A DNA stretch of 64,000 nt from an uncultured Parolsenella sp. (GCF_934660935.1 NZ_CAKUIH010000001.1:167453-231452), one strand, 5' to 3'; positions 44,455-53,732 are shown, counted from the first letter of the stretch. Program-made: numbers and translations. Notes: a model not told the origin generated them from the sequence alone.

Positions 44455-44558
44455 CATTACATCTCTGTTTCGCGCGAGGTTCGCGTCGGGCGCTGTAGTA
44501 CCATCAGTCAACTAACTAAAACTCGGGTTGACCCCAGACAGCGCCAAAGGAGAATCGC

Positions 44559-45578
44559 ATGATCGCCGTCGTCAAGGACACCGCCACACCAGAGCAGCTT
44601 GACCACTTTGTCTCCTGGATTCACGGCAAGGGCCTCGATGCCCATGTGTCCAAGGGCTATAACGCGACGATCGTCGGCCTCGTAGGCGACACCACCCAGA
44701 TTGACCCGTACCTTATCGAGGGCATGGATATCATCGAGCGCGTTCAGCGCGTCTCCGAGCCCTTCAAGAAGGCCAATCGTAAGTTTCACCCGCTCGACAC
44801 CGTCGTCGACTGCGGCCACGGCGTGAAGATCGGCGGAGGCACCTTCCACGTCATCGCCGGCCCCTGCTCCGTGGAGGGCGAGAATCTCATCAACATCGCC
44901 CGCCAAGTCAAGGCCGCCGGAGCTACGCTTCTTCGCGGCGGCGCCTATAAGCCCCGCACCTCCCCTTACGCTTACCAAGGCATGGGCGAAAAGGGCCTGG
45001 ACCTTCTCTGCGAGGCTCGAGACGAGCTCGACATGCCCATCGTGACTGAGATCATGGACCCTCGCGACGTCGACACCTTCGTGTCGCACGGCATTGAAGT
45101 CTGGCAGATCGGCGCCCGCAACGCCCAGAACTTCCCCCTGCTCAAGGAGGTTGGCAAGACCAATGCCGCCATCCTACTCAAGCGCGGCATCTCCGGCACC
45201 ATCGACGAGCTCCTCATGGCCGCCGAGTACATCATGAGCGAGGGCAACCCCAACGTCATCGTCTGCGAGCGAGGCATTCGCACGTTTGAGACCCACACGA
45301 GGAACACCTTCGACCTCTCCGCCGTCCCCGTCCTCCATGACCTCTCACACCTGCCGGTCTGCGCCGACCCGAGCCACGCAACGGGCCACACACGCTATGT
45401 CACCCCGATGGCCCTCGCCGCAACCGCCGCAGGCGCCGATTGCCTGGAGATCGAGGTTCACGACGACCCGAAGCACGCCTGGTCCGACGGTGCGCAGGCA
45501 CTCACGCCCGCGCAGTTCAAGGACGCCATGACGCGCATCGCCACCGTCCGCGAGGCAGTCACGATGGAGGTCGAGTAA
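44559..45578 (+). CDS. aroF: 3-deoxy-7-phosphoheptulonate synthase (DAHP synthase)
   Basis: DAHP synthase condenses phosphoenolpyruvate and erythrose 4-phosphate, the entry to the shikimate pathway. The 339-residue product is of the Thermotoga/Bacillus (type I beta) kind: an N-terminal ferredoxin-like regulatory domain (about 1-68) and a TIM barrel with IAGPCSVEGE, LLRGGAYKPRTSPYAYQGMG and CADPSHATGH. The N-terminal domain usually gives feedback control by Tyr or Phe. AAAGGAG precedes the ATG. It is the first gene of the aromatic operon. Confidence 0.96.
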   Translation: MIAVVKDTATPEQLDHFVSWIHGKGLDAHVSKGYNATIVGLVGDTTQIDPYLIEGMDIIERVQRVSEPFKKANRKFHPLDTVVDCGHGVKIGGGTFHVIAGPCSVEGENLINIARQVKAAGATLLRGGAYKPRTSPYAYQGMGEKGLDLLCEARDELDMPIVTEIMDPRDVDTFVSHGIEVWQIGARNAQNFPLLKEVGKTNAAILLKRGISGTIDELLMAAEYIMSEGNPNVIVCERGIRTFETHTRNTFDLSAVPVLHDLSHLPVCADPSHATGHTRYVTPMALAATAAGADCLEIEVHDDPKHAWSDGAQALTPAQFKDAMTRIATVREAVTMEVE

Positions 45579-46487
45579 ATGATGGTGGAAGGCAACGCTC
45601 ATCCCGAGACTGAGTCTCCCTCGATCGTACCAGGCCGCACGGGCATCGTTGGCCTGGGCCTCATCGGCGGCTCATTCGCGCGCGCCCTAGCCAAGGGCGG
45701 CCGCGAGGTCTATGCCTATGACCCAAACGAGGAGATCACGAGCTTCGCCGCCATCGAGACCACCACTGGCGTGCTCACCGACGAGATCATCGGCACCTGT
45801 GAGCTCATCGTTCTTGCCTGCTATCCAGAAGCGTGCGTTGCTTGGCTTCGCGAGCACGCAAACCTTGTGAACTCAGGCGCCATCGTCATCGACACGGGCG
45901 GCGTGAAGCGTTCCATCTGTGAGCCTTGCTTCGAGATCGCGCGCGAGTTTGGCGTCACTTTTATTGGTTGCCACCCCATGGCGGGAACCCAGTTCTCAGG
46001 CTATGCGCACTCCCGAGCGAACATGTTCGAGGGGGCACCGATGGTCGTCTGCCCCGCGCCCGAGGTGAGGGGTGTCGAGTGCCTCTCCCTCGTAGATCGC
46101 CTCGAGGGCCTTCTCGCTCCGTGCGGGTTCGATAAGTTCACGGTTACCACGCCCGAACGCCACGACCGAGTCATCGCCTACACCTCGCAGCTTGCGCATG
46201 TCGTGTCGAACGCCTACGTGAAGAGCCCCACCCTCGGGCTTCGCGACGGCTTCTCCGCCGGTTCCTACAAGGACCTCACCCGCGTGGCGAGGCTCAACCC
46301 AACGATGTGGTGCGAGCTATTCCTCGATGACGCCGACAACCTCGCTAACGAAATCGGGATCATCATCACCGAGCTCTCCAAATACAAGGACGCTCTGGAG
46401 AAGCGCGATGCTAGCCGTCTAACGGACCTTCTTGCCGAGGGCGACCGCATCAAGCGTGCCGACCTCGCAAAGGAGGAGGAGGTCTAA
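45579..46487 (+). CDS. tyrA: prephenate dehydrogenase
   Basis: TyrA oxidatively decarboxylates prephenate to 4-hydroxyphenylpyruvate for tyrosine. The 302-residue product has the Rossmann motif GLGLIGGSFARAL, then DTGGVKRSI and GCHPMAGT, with a helical C-terminal dimerisation domain. There is no ACT domain, so direct tyrosine feedback by that means is unlikely. Its ATG immediately follows the aroF stop. Confidence 0.95.
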   Translation: MMVEGNAHPETESPSIVPGRTGIVGLGLIGGSFARALAKGGREVYAYDPNEEITSFAAIETTTGVLTDEIIGTCELIVLACYPEACVAWLREHANLVNSGAIVIDTGGVKRSICEPCFEIAREFGVTFIGCHPMAGTQFSGYAHSRANMFEGAPMVVCPAPEVRGVECLSLVDRLEGLLAPCGFDKFTVTTPERHDRVIAYTSQLAHVVSNAYVKSPTLGLRDGFSAGSYKDLTRVARLNPTMWCELFLDDADNLANEIGIIITELSKYKDALEKRDASRLTDLLAEGDRIKRADLAKEEEV

Positions 46488-47632
46488 TGGGCTCAGCCTC
46501 CAACGACGTGATCGTTCGCGTTGACACAACATCAAGGTCTTACGACGTCCACGTGACTCCCGGAGTCATCACTCGCGCGGGCGAACTCGTACGAGAAGCT
46601 GCCGGCGGTGAGAATGCCTTCATCGTATCCGACACCAACGTGGCCCCGCTTTACATGGACCAAGTTCGCACCTCTCTCGAAGCATCGGGCTATACGACGT
46701 CCCAATTTGTCTTCGAGGCGGGAGAGGCTTCCAAAAGGCCATCGACATGGGCAGCTTGCCTCGAGGCAATTGCCGCAGCGGGACTAACCCGTGACGATGT
46801 CGTCGTTGCCCTTGGCGGAGGGGTCACGGGAGATCTCGCGGGCTTTGCTGCTGCCTGCTACATGAGGGGCTGCTCCGTCGTCCAGGTCCCCACCAGCCTT
46901 CTCGCGATGGTCGATTCATCCGTCGGAGGCAAGACAGCGATTGACCTGGAGGCAGGCAAAAATCTTGCCGGCGCATTCTGGCAGCCTCGGGCAGTCATCG
47001 CAGACCCCAATTGCTTGAAAACCATTCCGCAAAACCTCTTCCGAGACTCATGTGGCGAGGTCATCAAGCATGGTGTACTTGCAGACCCGTCCCTATTCGA
47101 TGACCTCGAAAGTGAGCCTCTTACCTCCGAGGGCGTCCCGGCCGAAAGGCTGGCGCGCGTCATCGCGAGAAACGTTGAGATCAAGCGTGACGTAGTCAAT
47201 GCCGACGAGCAGGAGCGTGGCATTCGCCAAACCCTCAACCTCGGGCACACGATCGGCCACGCCATCGAAACCGCAAACGACTTCGCGCTAGGGCATGGCA
47301 CCTGCGTCGCCATAGGTCTCTGCGCCATCGCTCGAGCTGCCGCCGCCGAAGGAATCTGCGATCCAGAGGTTGCAACTCGCATCGAGCGAGTCGTCGACGC
47401 GCATGGGCTCCCGACAGACACACGCCTGCCTCATGACGTCATCGTGAATCTTGCGATGTCAGACAAGAAGCGCCATGGTGACGGCGTAAACGTCATCTTG
47501 CCTACCCGCATTGGCAAGGTCGAGATTCGCCGCGTAAGCATGGCCGAATTCGCCCGCCTCGTCGATGAAGGCTGCGGCACCGCACGCATCGGCTTCGCCG
47601 TCGAAGACCAGAGCCAGTCAAGCGTCAACTAG
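46487..47632 (+). CDS. aroB: 3-dehydroquinate synthase
   Basis: AroB cyclises DAHP to 3-dehydroquinate using NAD+ and a metal. The 381-residue product has ALGGGVTGDLAGFAAACYMRG, PTSLLAMVDSSVGGKTAID, HGVLAD and NLGHTIGHAIE. Its ATG overlaps the tyrA stop (TAATG). Confidence 0.97.
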   Translation: MGSASNDVIVRVDTTSRSYDVHVTPGVITRAGELVREAAGGENAFIVSDTNVAPLYMDQVRTSLEASGYTTSQFVFEAGEASKRPSTWAACLEAIAAAGLTRDDVVVALGGGVTGDLAGFAAACYMRGCSVVQVPTSLLAMVDSSVGGKTAIDLEAGKNLAGAFWQPRAVIADPNCLKTIPQNLFRDSCGEVIKHGVLADPSLFDDLESEPLTSEGVPAERLARVIARNVEIKRDVVNADEQERGIRQTLNLGHTIGHAIETANDFALGHGTCVAIGLCAIARAAAAEGICDPEVATRIERVVDAHGLPTDTRLPHDVIVNLAMSDKKRHGDGVNVILPTRIGKVEIRRVSMAEFARLVDEGCGTARIGFAVEDQSQSSVN

Positions 47633-47644
47633 GAGACTTCGTCA

Positions 47645-48955
47645 ATGGACGTAATCATCACCCCGCACGAGATCGAGGGCTCGATTGAGGCTATCGCCAG
47701 CAAGTCGATGGCCCACAGACTGCTCATCTGTGCCGCTCTCTGCCCGGGCCCCACGAAGATACGCTGCACCACCTCGTCAAAGGACATCGAGGCCACCATT
47801 TCTTGCCTCAACTCCCTTGGCGCCTCAATTGAACGCGAGGGTGACTTCCTAAAGGTTGCGCCACTCCCTGGCGCGCCTTCGTCTGACAACATCCGCACCG
47901 GCGCTTACGGGGCGGTCCTAGACTGTGGCGAGTCTGGATCCACGGAACGCTTCTTGCTACCCGTAGTCGCAGCCCTCGGCTGCGACGCTGCGCTCACGGG
48001 CCACGGGCGCCTTGCGGAAAGGCCGCTCTCGCCCCTCTACGAAGAGCTGATCGCTGGCGGTTGCGACCTCACCGAGCAGGGCACCTTCCCACTCAAGGTT
48101 TCCGGCAAGCTCCGCAACGGGCGCTTTGAGCTCCCCGGAAACGTCAGCTCGCAATACGTCAGCGGCCTTCTGCTCGCGGCTCCCCATCTCGAGGGTCCCT
48201 CGGAGATTCGCGTGACGATGCCCATCGAAAGCCGCCCCTACGTCAACCTGACGATTAGCGCGCTCGAGCAGTTCGGGGTTCACGTCACAGAGACAAGCGA
48301 GCGCGACCAGAACACCGACTATACCGTCTTTGCCGTCTCCCCCTCCACCCCATATCGCTCCCCCGGCGAGGTCTCTGTTGAGGGAGACTGGTCCAACGCG
48401 GCGTTCTGGCTTGCCGCTGGAGCGCTCGGGCATGGCGTCTCCGTTGAGGGCCTCGACCTTGCCAGCCGTCAGGGCGACCGCTCCATGCTCGCGGCGCTCG
48501 CAAAGCTCGGAGCCCAGGTCTGTCGCACGCGTGGGGTTGCAACCGTTCACTCCGGAGCTCCCCAGGGTTGCGAGATGAATGTCGCGGACTTCCCCGACCT
48601 CGTCCCCCCACTAGCCGCCGTCGCCGCGCTCGCGCCTGGCAAGACGCGTCTCACCGGCTGCGCGAGGCTTCGCCTCAAGGAGTCCGATCGAGTAGAGACC
48701 GTGGTAGCCGGTCTTTCCACCCTTGGCGCTGACATCACCAGCGAGGGTGACGACATCGTTGTCAACGGACGAGACAGCCTCCCTGGTGGCGTCGTTGACG
48801 CCGCCAACGATCACCGCATCGCCATGATGGCCGCCATTGCTGCCTCTCGCTGCACCGGGCCCGTCACCATTCTCGGGGCCCAATGCGTCGAGAAGTCCTA
48901 CCCCAAGTTCTTCGAAGACTACCGACAGCTCGGCGGCGTCGTCGAAATCGCCTAG
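47645..48955 (+). CDS. aroA: 3-phosphoshikimate 1-carboxyvinyltransferase (EPSP synthase)
   Basis: EPSP synthase transfers the enolpyruvyl group of PEP to shikimate 3-phosphate. The 436-residue product shows ASKSMAHRLLICAAL, DCGESGSTERFLLP, RLKESDRVE and the AANDHRIAMM motif. AGGAG precedes the start by about seven bases. Length and motifs are typical. Confidence 0.97.
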   Translation: MDVIITPHEIEGSIEAIASKSMAHRLLICAALCPGPTKIRCTTSSKDIEATISCLNSLGASIEREGDFLKVAPLPGAPSSDNIRTGAYGAVLDCGESGSTERFLLPVVAALGCDAALTGHGRLAERPLSPLYEELIAGGCDLTEQGTFPLKVSGKLRNGRFELPGNVSSQYVSGLLLAAPHLEGPSEIRVTMPIESRPYVNLTISALEQFGVHVTETSERDQNTDYTVFAVSPSTPYRSPGEVSVEGDWSNAAFWLAAGALGHGVSVEGLDLASRQGDRSMLAALAKLGAQVCRTRGVATVHSGAPQGCEMNVADFPDLVPPLAAVAALAPGKTRLTGCARLRLKESDRVETVVAGLSTLGADITSEGDDIVVNGRDSLPGGVVDAANDHRIAMMAAIAASRCTGPVTILGAQCVEKSYPKFFEDYRQLGGVVEIA

Positions 48956-48966
48956 GGAGGCTTTCC

Positions 48967-50115
48967 ATGTCTTCGACCTTTGGAGATAGCGTTCGCGTCA
49001 CCGTGTTCGGCCAGTCTCACTCCGAGGCGATCGGCTGCGTCGTCGAAGGCCTGCCAGCGGGCATCGAAGTAGACCTCGAGGAACTCCAGTCCTTTCTGGA
49101 CAGACGCGCTCCGGGGCGCGGTGCCACCTCGACGCCCCGTCGTGAGGCGGATAGGCCGCGATTCGTCTCCGGCCTCGCAAATGGCCACACCTGTGGAGCA
49201 CCGCTCTGCGCGGAGATCCAGAACACCAACACACGCAGCCAGGACTACGAAGGCCTTCGCCGCGTTCCCCGTCCGGGTCACGCAGACTACCCGGCGTTCG
49301 TTCGCTATGGCAATCACCATGACGTTGCCGGTGGAGGGCACTTTTCCGGGCGACTCACAGCGCCGCTCTGCATCGCGGGAGGAATCGCCCTCCAGGCGCT
49401 CGAGTCCAGCCTTGGAATTAAGATCGTCGCTCACATCGCCCAGCTTGGCCCGGAGAAGGTCACTGACGAGCCTTTGGATCCGCTTGCCTTCTCGGAAGAT
49501 CAGCGCAAGTCGATTCTCTCCAACGCCCTCCCCTGCGTGAGCAAGGCGGCTGCGGGCGCGATGTACGAGAGCATCATGACCGCCAAGGCGGAGGGGGATT
49601 CCGTTGGCGGCGTTATCGAATGCGCCGCCTACGGCATGCCCGTCGGAGTTGGCGACCCGATGTTCGATGGCATCGAAAATCGCATCGCGAAGGCGGCTTT
49701 TGGCATCCCGGCTGTAAAGGGAGTCGAATTTGGCGCAGGCTTTGACGCGAGCACCCTTCGCGGGTCCGAGAATAACGACCCGTATCGCTACGAGTACGAA
49801 AGCGTAGTGCCGCAGACGAACAACGCCGGCGGCATCCTCGGAGGCATCACCACCGGGGCCCCGATCATCTGGCGTTGCGCGATCAAACCAACGCCATCGA
49901 TCGGCATCGAGCAGGACAGCGTCGACCTCGCCACGGGCGCAAACGCTCGCCTCAAGGTACGTGGGCGTCATGACCCTTGCATCGTCCCGCGGGCGGTCCC
50001 CGTCGTCGAGGCTGTTTGTGCCCTCGCTCTTCTCGACGCCCTCGTAGAAGAAGGTAAGTTCCCCATGCCCGCACCCGAAAGACTAAGCGTCGACTCGACG
50101 CAGGACGCAATCTAG
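48967..50115 (+). CDS. aroC: chorismate synthase
   Basis: AroC eliminates phosphate from EPSP to give chorismate, needing reduced FMN. The 382-residue product starts with FGDSVRVTVFGQSHSEAIG and contains RRAPGRGATSTPRREAD, RPGHADYPAF, HDVAGGGHFSGRLTAP and the C-terminal GRHDPCIVPRAVPVVEA. I chose the ATG at 48967 because GGGAGG precedes it and it matches the family start. Confidence 0.97.
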   Translation: MSSTFGDSVRVTVFGQSHSEAIGCVVEGLPAGIEVDLEELQSFLDRRAPGRGATSTPRREADRPRFVSGLANGHTCGAPLCAEIQNTNTRSQDYEGLRRVPRPGHADYPAFVRYGNHHDVAGGGHFSGRLTAPLCIAGGIALQALESSLGIKIVAHIAQLGPEKVTDEPLDPLAFSEDQRKSILSNALPCVSKAAAGAMYESIMTAKAEGDSVGGVIECAAYGMPVGVGDPMFDGIENRIAKAAFGIPAVKGVEFGAGFDASTLRGSENNDPYRYEYESVVPQTNNAGGILGGITTGAPIIWRCAIKPTPSIGIEQDSVDLATGANARLKVRGRHDPCIVPRAVPVVEAVCALALLDALVEEGKFPMPAPERLSVDSTQDAI

Positions 50116-50140
50116 CCCCACATCCATCGACAGGAGCACC

Positions 50141-51286
50141 ATGCAAGATCTCTCCGAAATCAGAAAGCGCATTGACGCCATTGATACGCAGATCTGCGAT
50201 CTGTTCACCCAGCGCATGCAATGCACGCACGAGGTCGCGGAGTATAAGCGCGCCAACAACAAGCCCGTTCTCGATAGGGGACGCGAGCGCGCGAAGCTCG
50301 CCGATGTTGCATCGAAGGTTCCGGAGCCCCTCAGGGACTACTCGCAAGTCCTCTTCAATCTGATCATGGAGATCTCTCGCGCACAGCAGAGCGCGGAGAA
50401 TAACCAGGACTCCCCTCTTGCCGGTCAGATCAGTAGGGCCGTGGCCGATACGCCGGCGCTATTCCCCCAGTCCGCCTTCGTAGCCTGTCAGGGTGTCGAA
50501 GGGGCCTATTCCCAACATGCCGCAGACAGGCTCTTCAAACACGCGAGCATCAGCTATTTTGAGGAGTTTGAGGGAGTCTTCCGCGCCGTCGACCAGGGCT
50601 TTTGCAAATATGGCGTACTCCCCGTCGAAAACTCGACGGCCGGCACCGTCAATCAGGTATACGACCTCATGATGCGCCATAAGTTCTCGATCGTGCGCAG
50701 CGTGAGGATCAAGGTCGATCACAACCTGCTCGCCCTCCCCGGTGCCAAACTCGAAGGCATCCGTGACATCTACAGCCACCAACAAGCAATCAACCAAAGC
50801 CGACAGTTCCTCGACTCGCTGCCCAATGTGACCGTTCACGTCGCCGAAAACACTGCCGCTGCCGCCAAGATGGTTGCCGAGAGCGGCAGGACCGACGTCG
50901 CCGCTCTCTCCAGCCGTTCCTGCGCCGAGCTCTACAACCTCGTCGCCCTCGCCCGCAACGTGCAGGACAGCGACGCAAACTACACGCGCTTCGCTTGTAT
51001 CGCCAAGGACCTCGAGATCTATCCTGGCGCCGACCGTACCTCTCTCATGGTCGTCACCAAGAATGACCCGGGCAGTCTCTACAAGGTTCTCGCGCGCTTC
51101 TACGCCCTTGACATCAACCTCGTAAAGCTCGAGAGCCGGCCCATCCCCAACTCTGACTTTGACTTCATGTTCTACTTCGACGTAGAGTGCCCCGTCGCCG
51201 CGCCCGAGTTCGCCTCGCTCATCGCATCCCTCGATGACGTATGCGAGGAGTACCGCTATCTCGGCAGCTATTCGGAGCTTGTCTAA
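50141..51286 (+). CDS. pheA: bifunctional chorismate mutase / prephenate dehydratase
   Basis: PheA converts chorismate to prephenate and then phenylpyruvate. The 381-residue product has an AroQ-type mutase domain (1-85, LSEIRKRIDAIDTQICDLF), a dehydratase domain (about 108-285, with GVEGAYS, ENSTAGTV and NYTRF) and a C-terminal ACT domain (about 297-380) carrying GSLYKVL and the ESRP phenylalanine-binding motif. Phenylalanine feedback is therefore likely at the enzyme level. Confidence 0.96.
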   Translation: MQDLSEIRKRIDAIDTQICDLFTQRMQCTHEVAEYKRANNKPVLDRGRERAKLADVASKVPEPLRDYSQVLFNLIMEISRAQQSAENNQDSPLAGQISRAVADTPALFPQSAFVACQGVEGAYSQHAADRLFKHASISYFEEFEGVFRAVDQGFCKYGVLPVENSTAGTVNQVYDLMMRHKFSIVRSVRIKVDHNLLALPGAKLEGIRDIYSHQQAINQSRQFLDSLPNVTVHVAENTAAAAKMVAESGRTDVAALSSRSCAELYNLVALARNVQDSDANYTRFACIAKDLEIYPGADRTSLMVVTKNDPGSLYKVLARFYALDINLVKLESRPIPNSDFDFMFYFDVECPVAAPEFASLIASLDDVCEEYRYLGSYSELV

Positions 51287-52581
51287 TGAACGGCAACGTC
51301 ATGTGGGACGGCACGTCACCCATCACCTACGGTCTTCTCGGACGTAAGCTCGGACACAGTTGGAGCCCCGTCATTCATGAGCGTCTCGGAAGCGTTCCCT
51401 ACGTCCTGATAGAGCGCGAGCCCGACCAGGTGAGAGATTTCATTGTCAACGGGGCTTGGCGCGGGCTGAACGTGACCATCCCCTACAAGCAGGATGCGGC
51501 GCAGCTTGCCGATGTCAGGACCAGCCGCGTCGAACGTCTGGGCGTGGCCAACACCCTCGTACGCCAGCAGGATGGCACCATCCTCGCGGACAACACCGAT
51601 ATCCTCGGCTTTGCCTGGATGTTAGAGCGGTTCGCAAACCGAGAGTTTGACAAGACCGCAAGCGAGCTTCTCGCCGCCAAAAGCGTTCTCGTCTTTGGAT
51701 CCGGAGGCGCCTCCCAGGCGATTCGCGCCGCGTTGGAAGACGTAAACGCTCACGTCAGCGTAATCTCACGCACGGGCGTCGACACCTACGAGACGCTTTT
51801 GGAGCGCCATAGCGACGCCTCGCTGATTGTGAACACGACGCCCGTGGGTATGTATCCCAACTGTCCGGCCTCTCCCGTTGCCAAAGATACGCTCTCGCAG
51901 ATGAAGAGCCTCGTTGGCGTGCTCGATGTCGTCTACAACCCGACGAGGACAGGCATCTGCCTTGACGCGGAGGATCTAGGCATCGCAAACGAATCTGGCC
52001 TCGCGATGTTGGTTGGTCAGGCTCTTTTCGCAAGCGAGCTCTTCCAGGGGCACGAGCTTGAACATGCGATCGCGACGGACATCCTAGACGACATCCATGC
52101 GAGCACGGGAAACATCGTTCTTATCGGCATGCCGGGTAGCGGGAAGTCGTCCTGCGGCAGACAACTCGGCAAAATTTGTGGGCGCGAGCACATAGACCTC
52201 GATGACGCATTTTCCGAACGCTTCGACAAGTCTCCCGCCGACGTCATTCGTGAATCAGGCGAGGACGAGTTCCGAGAGATGGAGACGGAAGTGCTCTCCA
52301 CCTACGCAAGCAGGAGTGGGCTCGTGTTGTCCACAGGCGGAGGGGTCGTCACAAGGCCGGAGAATTACCGCCTCATGCACCAAAACGGCACCATCGTCAT
52401 GCTCGACAGGCCCTTGAGCGAACTATCTAGCAAAGGAAGGCCCATCTCCCAAGCGTCGGGAGTCGAGGAACTGGCGAGAAGGCGCATGCCACTCTATGTT
52501 TCATGGGCGGATATGGTGGTCACCTGCACGGGCTCGGCCCGTGGAGACGCTTTGGAGATTATCAAGCGCTTAAGCATCTAA
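51286..52581 (+). CDS. aroE: fused shikimate dehydrogenase - shikimate kinase
   Basis: One 431-residue chain with two pathway enzymes. Residues 1-270 are AroE: shikimate-binding GHSWSPVIH, catalytic K68 in NVTIPYKQ, D105 in NTDILGF, and GSGGASQAI. Residues 277-431 are AroK: P-loop GMPGSGKSSCGR (281-292), the DLDDAF metal/shikimate site, STGGGVVTRPEN and the GRP lid arginine. The ATG overlaps the pheA stop (TAATG). Both halves keep their key residues, so the enzyme should do reduction of dehydroshikimate and phosphorylation of shikimate in succession. Confidence 0.95.
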   Translation: MNGNVMWDGTSPITYGLLGRKLGHSWSPVIHERLGSVPYVLIEREPDQVRDFIVNGAWRGLNVTIPYKQDAAQLADVRTSRVERLGVANTLVRQQDGTILADNTDILGFAWMLERFANREFDKTASELLAAKSVLVFGSGGASQAIRAALEDVNAHVSVISRTGVDTYETLLERHSDASLIVNTTPVGMYPNCPASPVAKDTLSQMKSLVGVLDVVYNPTRTGICLDAEDLGIANESGLAMLVGQALFASELFQGHELEHAIATDILDDIHASTGNIVLIGMPGSGKSSCGRQLGKICGREHIDLDDAFSERFDKSPADVIRESGEDEFREMETEVLSTYASRSGLVLSTGGGVVTRPENYRLMHQNGTIVMLDRPLSELSSKGRPISQASGVEELARRRMPLYVSWADMVVTCTGSARGDALEIIKRLSI

Positions 52582-52600
52582 ACAACCGTTCACCCGCCGA

Positions 52601-52617
52601 TTGTCAACCGTCGACAA
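52601..52617 (+). promoter_or_regulatory. possible inverted-repeat operator
   Basis: TTGTC and GACAA form a short palindrome with a seven-base spacer, about 36 bases before the -35 of the EIIB-AroQ gene. Short and unproven. Confidence 0.25.
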
Positions 52618-52652
52618 CTTGAATCGCAATTCTCGAGTGACGATGCGGCCAT

Positions 52653-52682
52653 TTGGTGAGAACGTAACGAACTATATATAAC
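52653..52682 (+). promoter_or_regulatory. promoter of the EIIB-AroQ fusion gene
   Basis: TTGGTG (52653-52658) is followed by TATATA (52675-52680, 16-base spacer) or TATAAC (52677-52682, 18-base spacer). The gap after aroEK and this motif suggest separate transcription of the fusion gene. Confidence 0.5.
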
Positions 52683-52688
52683 GATTTA

Positions 52689-52706
52689 GGGCCTTGTTTC
52701 AGGCCC
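52689..52706 (+). other. hairpin in the EIIB-AroQ leader
   Basis: GGGCCT pairs with AGGCCC around a six-base loop, right after the -10 region and about 40 bases before the start codon. No U-tract follows. Confidence 0.4.
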
Positions 52707-52743
52707 ATCCAATTAGCGTCGAAGGGTACGTGGGGGAAAGAGC

Positions 52744-53706
52744 ATGAACTACAAGGACGTGGCCACTAGCATTCTTGCCGCTATCGGAGGCAAGGGCAAC
52801 GTCGTGAGCGTAATGACATGCCTCACGCGCCTCAGGCTCACCCTCACTGATCCGTCTGCCGTTGATGCGGATGGCCTTCGCGGCATTCGGGGCGTATTGG
52901 GCACCACGACGCGAGGTACCTCCGGCATTGAGGTTGTTCTCGGACCCGCCTCCATTGAGGGGGTCTCACGCGAGTTTGCGATTCTGTCTGAAATCGAACT
53001 TAACGAAAGCTGCAATGCATGCGCCAACCCGCTTGTAATTGACAGTGAATCGAATCGCGACGAGAAACATGATGAGGAACCTGCGAAGAACTCGCGAGTA
53101 GAACGCGTTGTCATCACTCCGGGAAGACGTATGTCCTACCGCGCCCAGCAGCAAGCCGCCATTGATGACAAAAGGCTTGAGGAGGAGGACCTCGACGCCC
53201 TGCGCGCCTTCCTCGACAACTCTTCAACCAAGGTGAGCGATTCCTCAGCACTCAAGAAGACCGAGGGTCGCTCGCTCCTCGTGATCAACGGCCCGAACAT
53301 CAATATGCTTGGCATTCGCGAGCCGAGCATCTATGGAAAGGCTGACTACGCCGCCCTAGTGCGCACCTGCAAGGCGGCCGCCGCCGAAGCAGGCTTTAGG
53401 GATATCAAGTGCTACCAGAGTAACCACGAGGGCGCAATCGTCGACGAGATCCAAGCCGCCCTTGGGACGTACGACGGCATCGTCATGAACCCCGCTGCCT
53501 ACACTCACACCTCGATTGCAATTCTCGACGCCCTAAAGGCAGTCTCCATCCCCTGCGTTGAGGTCCACATCTCTCATGTCGAAACCCGCGAGGACTTCAG
53601 GCAAGTCTCCTACGTTCGCCAGGCCTGCTTCGAGACTGTCACCGGCATGGGAATCGAGGGCTATCGCAAGGCAATCCTCGACCTGGCTGCCCACCTCGGG
53701 ATGTAG
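52744..53706 (+). CDS. aroQ: PTS EIIB-like domain fused to type II 3-dehydroquinate dehydratase
   Basis: Residues 1-85 resemble the glucose-family PTS EIIB domain: AAIGGKGNVVSV, then MTCLTRLRL with the phosphorylatable C26, and GIEVVLGPAS. A charged linker (about 86-175, with RQ/KE-rich helical stretches) follows. Residues 176-320 are a complete type II dehydroquinase: INGPNINMLG, R192, catalytic Y197 in SIYG, SNHEG, H255 in NPAAYTHTS, and the VEVHISHVETREDFR segment. It supplies the step missing from the upstream operon. GGGGGAAAG precedes the ATG. No EIIA or EIIC gene is nearby. The dehydratase activity is near certain; a regulatory role of the EIIB part by PTS phosphorylation is inference. 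Confidence 0.93.
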   Translation: MNYKDVATSILAAIGGKGNVVSVMTCLTRLRLTLTDPSAVDADGLRGIRGVLGTTTRGTSGIEVVLGPASIEGVSREFAILSEIELNESCNACANPLVIDSESNRDEKHDEEPAKNSRVERVVITPGRRMSYRAQQQAAIDDKRLEEEDLDALRAFLDNSSTKVSDSSALKKTEGRSLLVINGPNINMLGIREPSIYGKADYAALVRTCKAAAAEAGFRDIKCYQSNHEGAIVDEIQAALGTYDGIVMNPAAYTHTSIAILDALKAVSIPCVEVHISHVETREDFRQVSYVRQACFETVTGMGIEGYRKAILDLAAHLGM

Positions 53707-53732
53707 CAGCATTTTCAGTTTCCTCATCAGCG

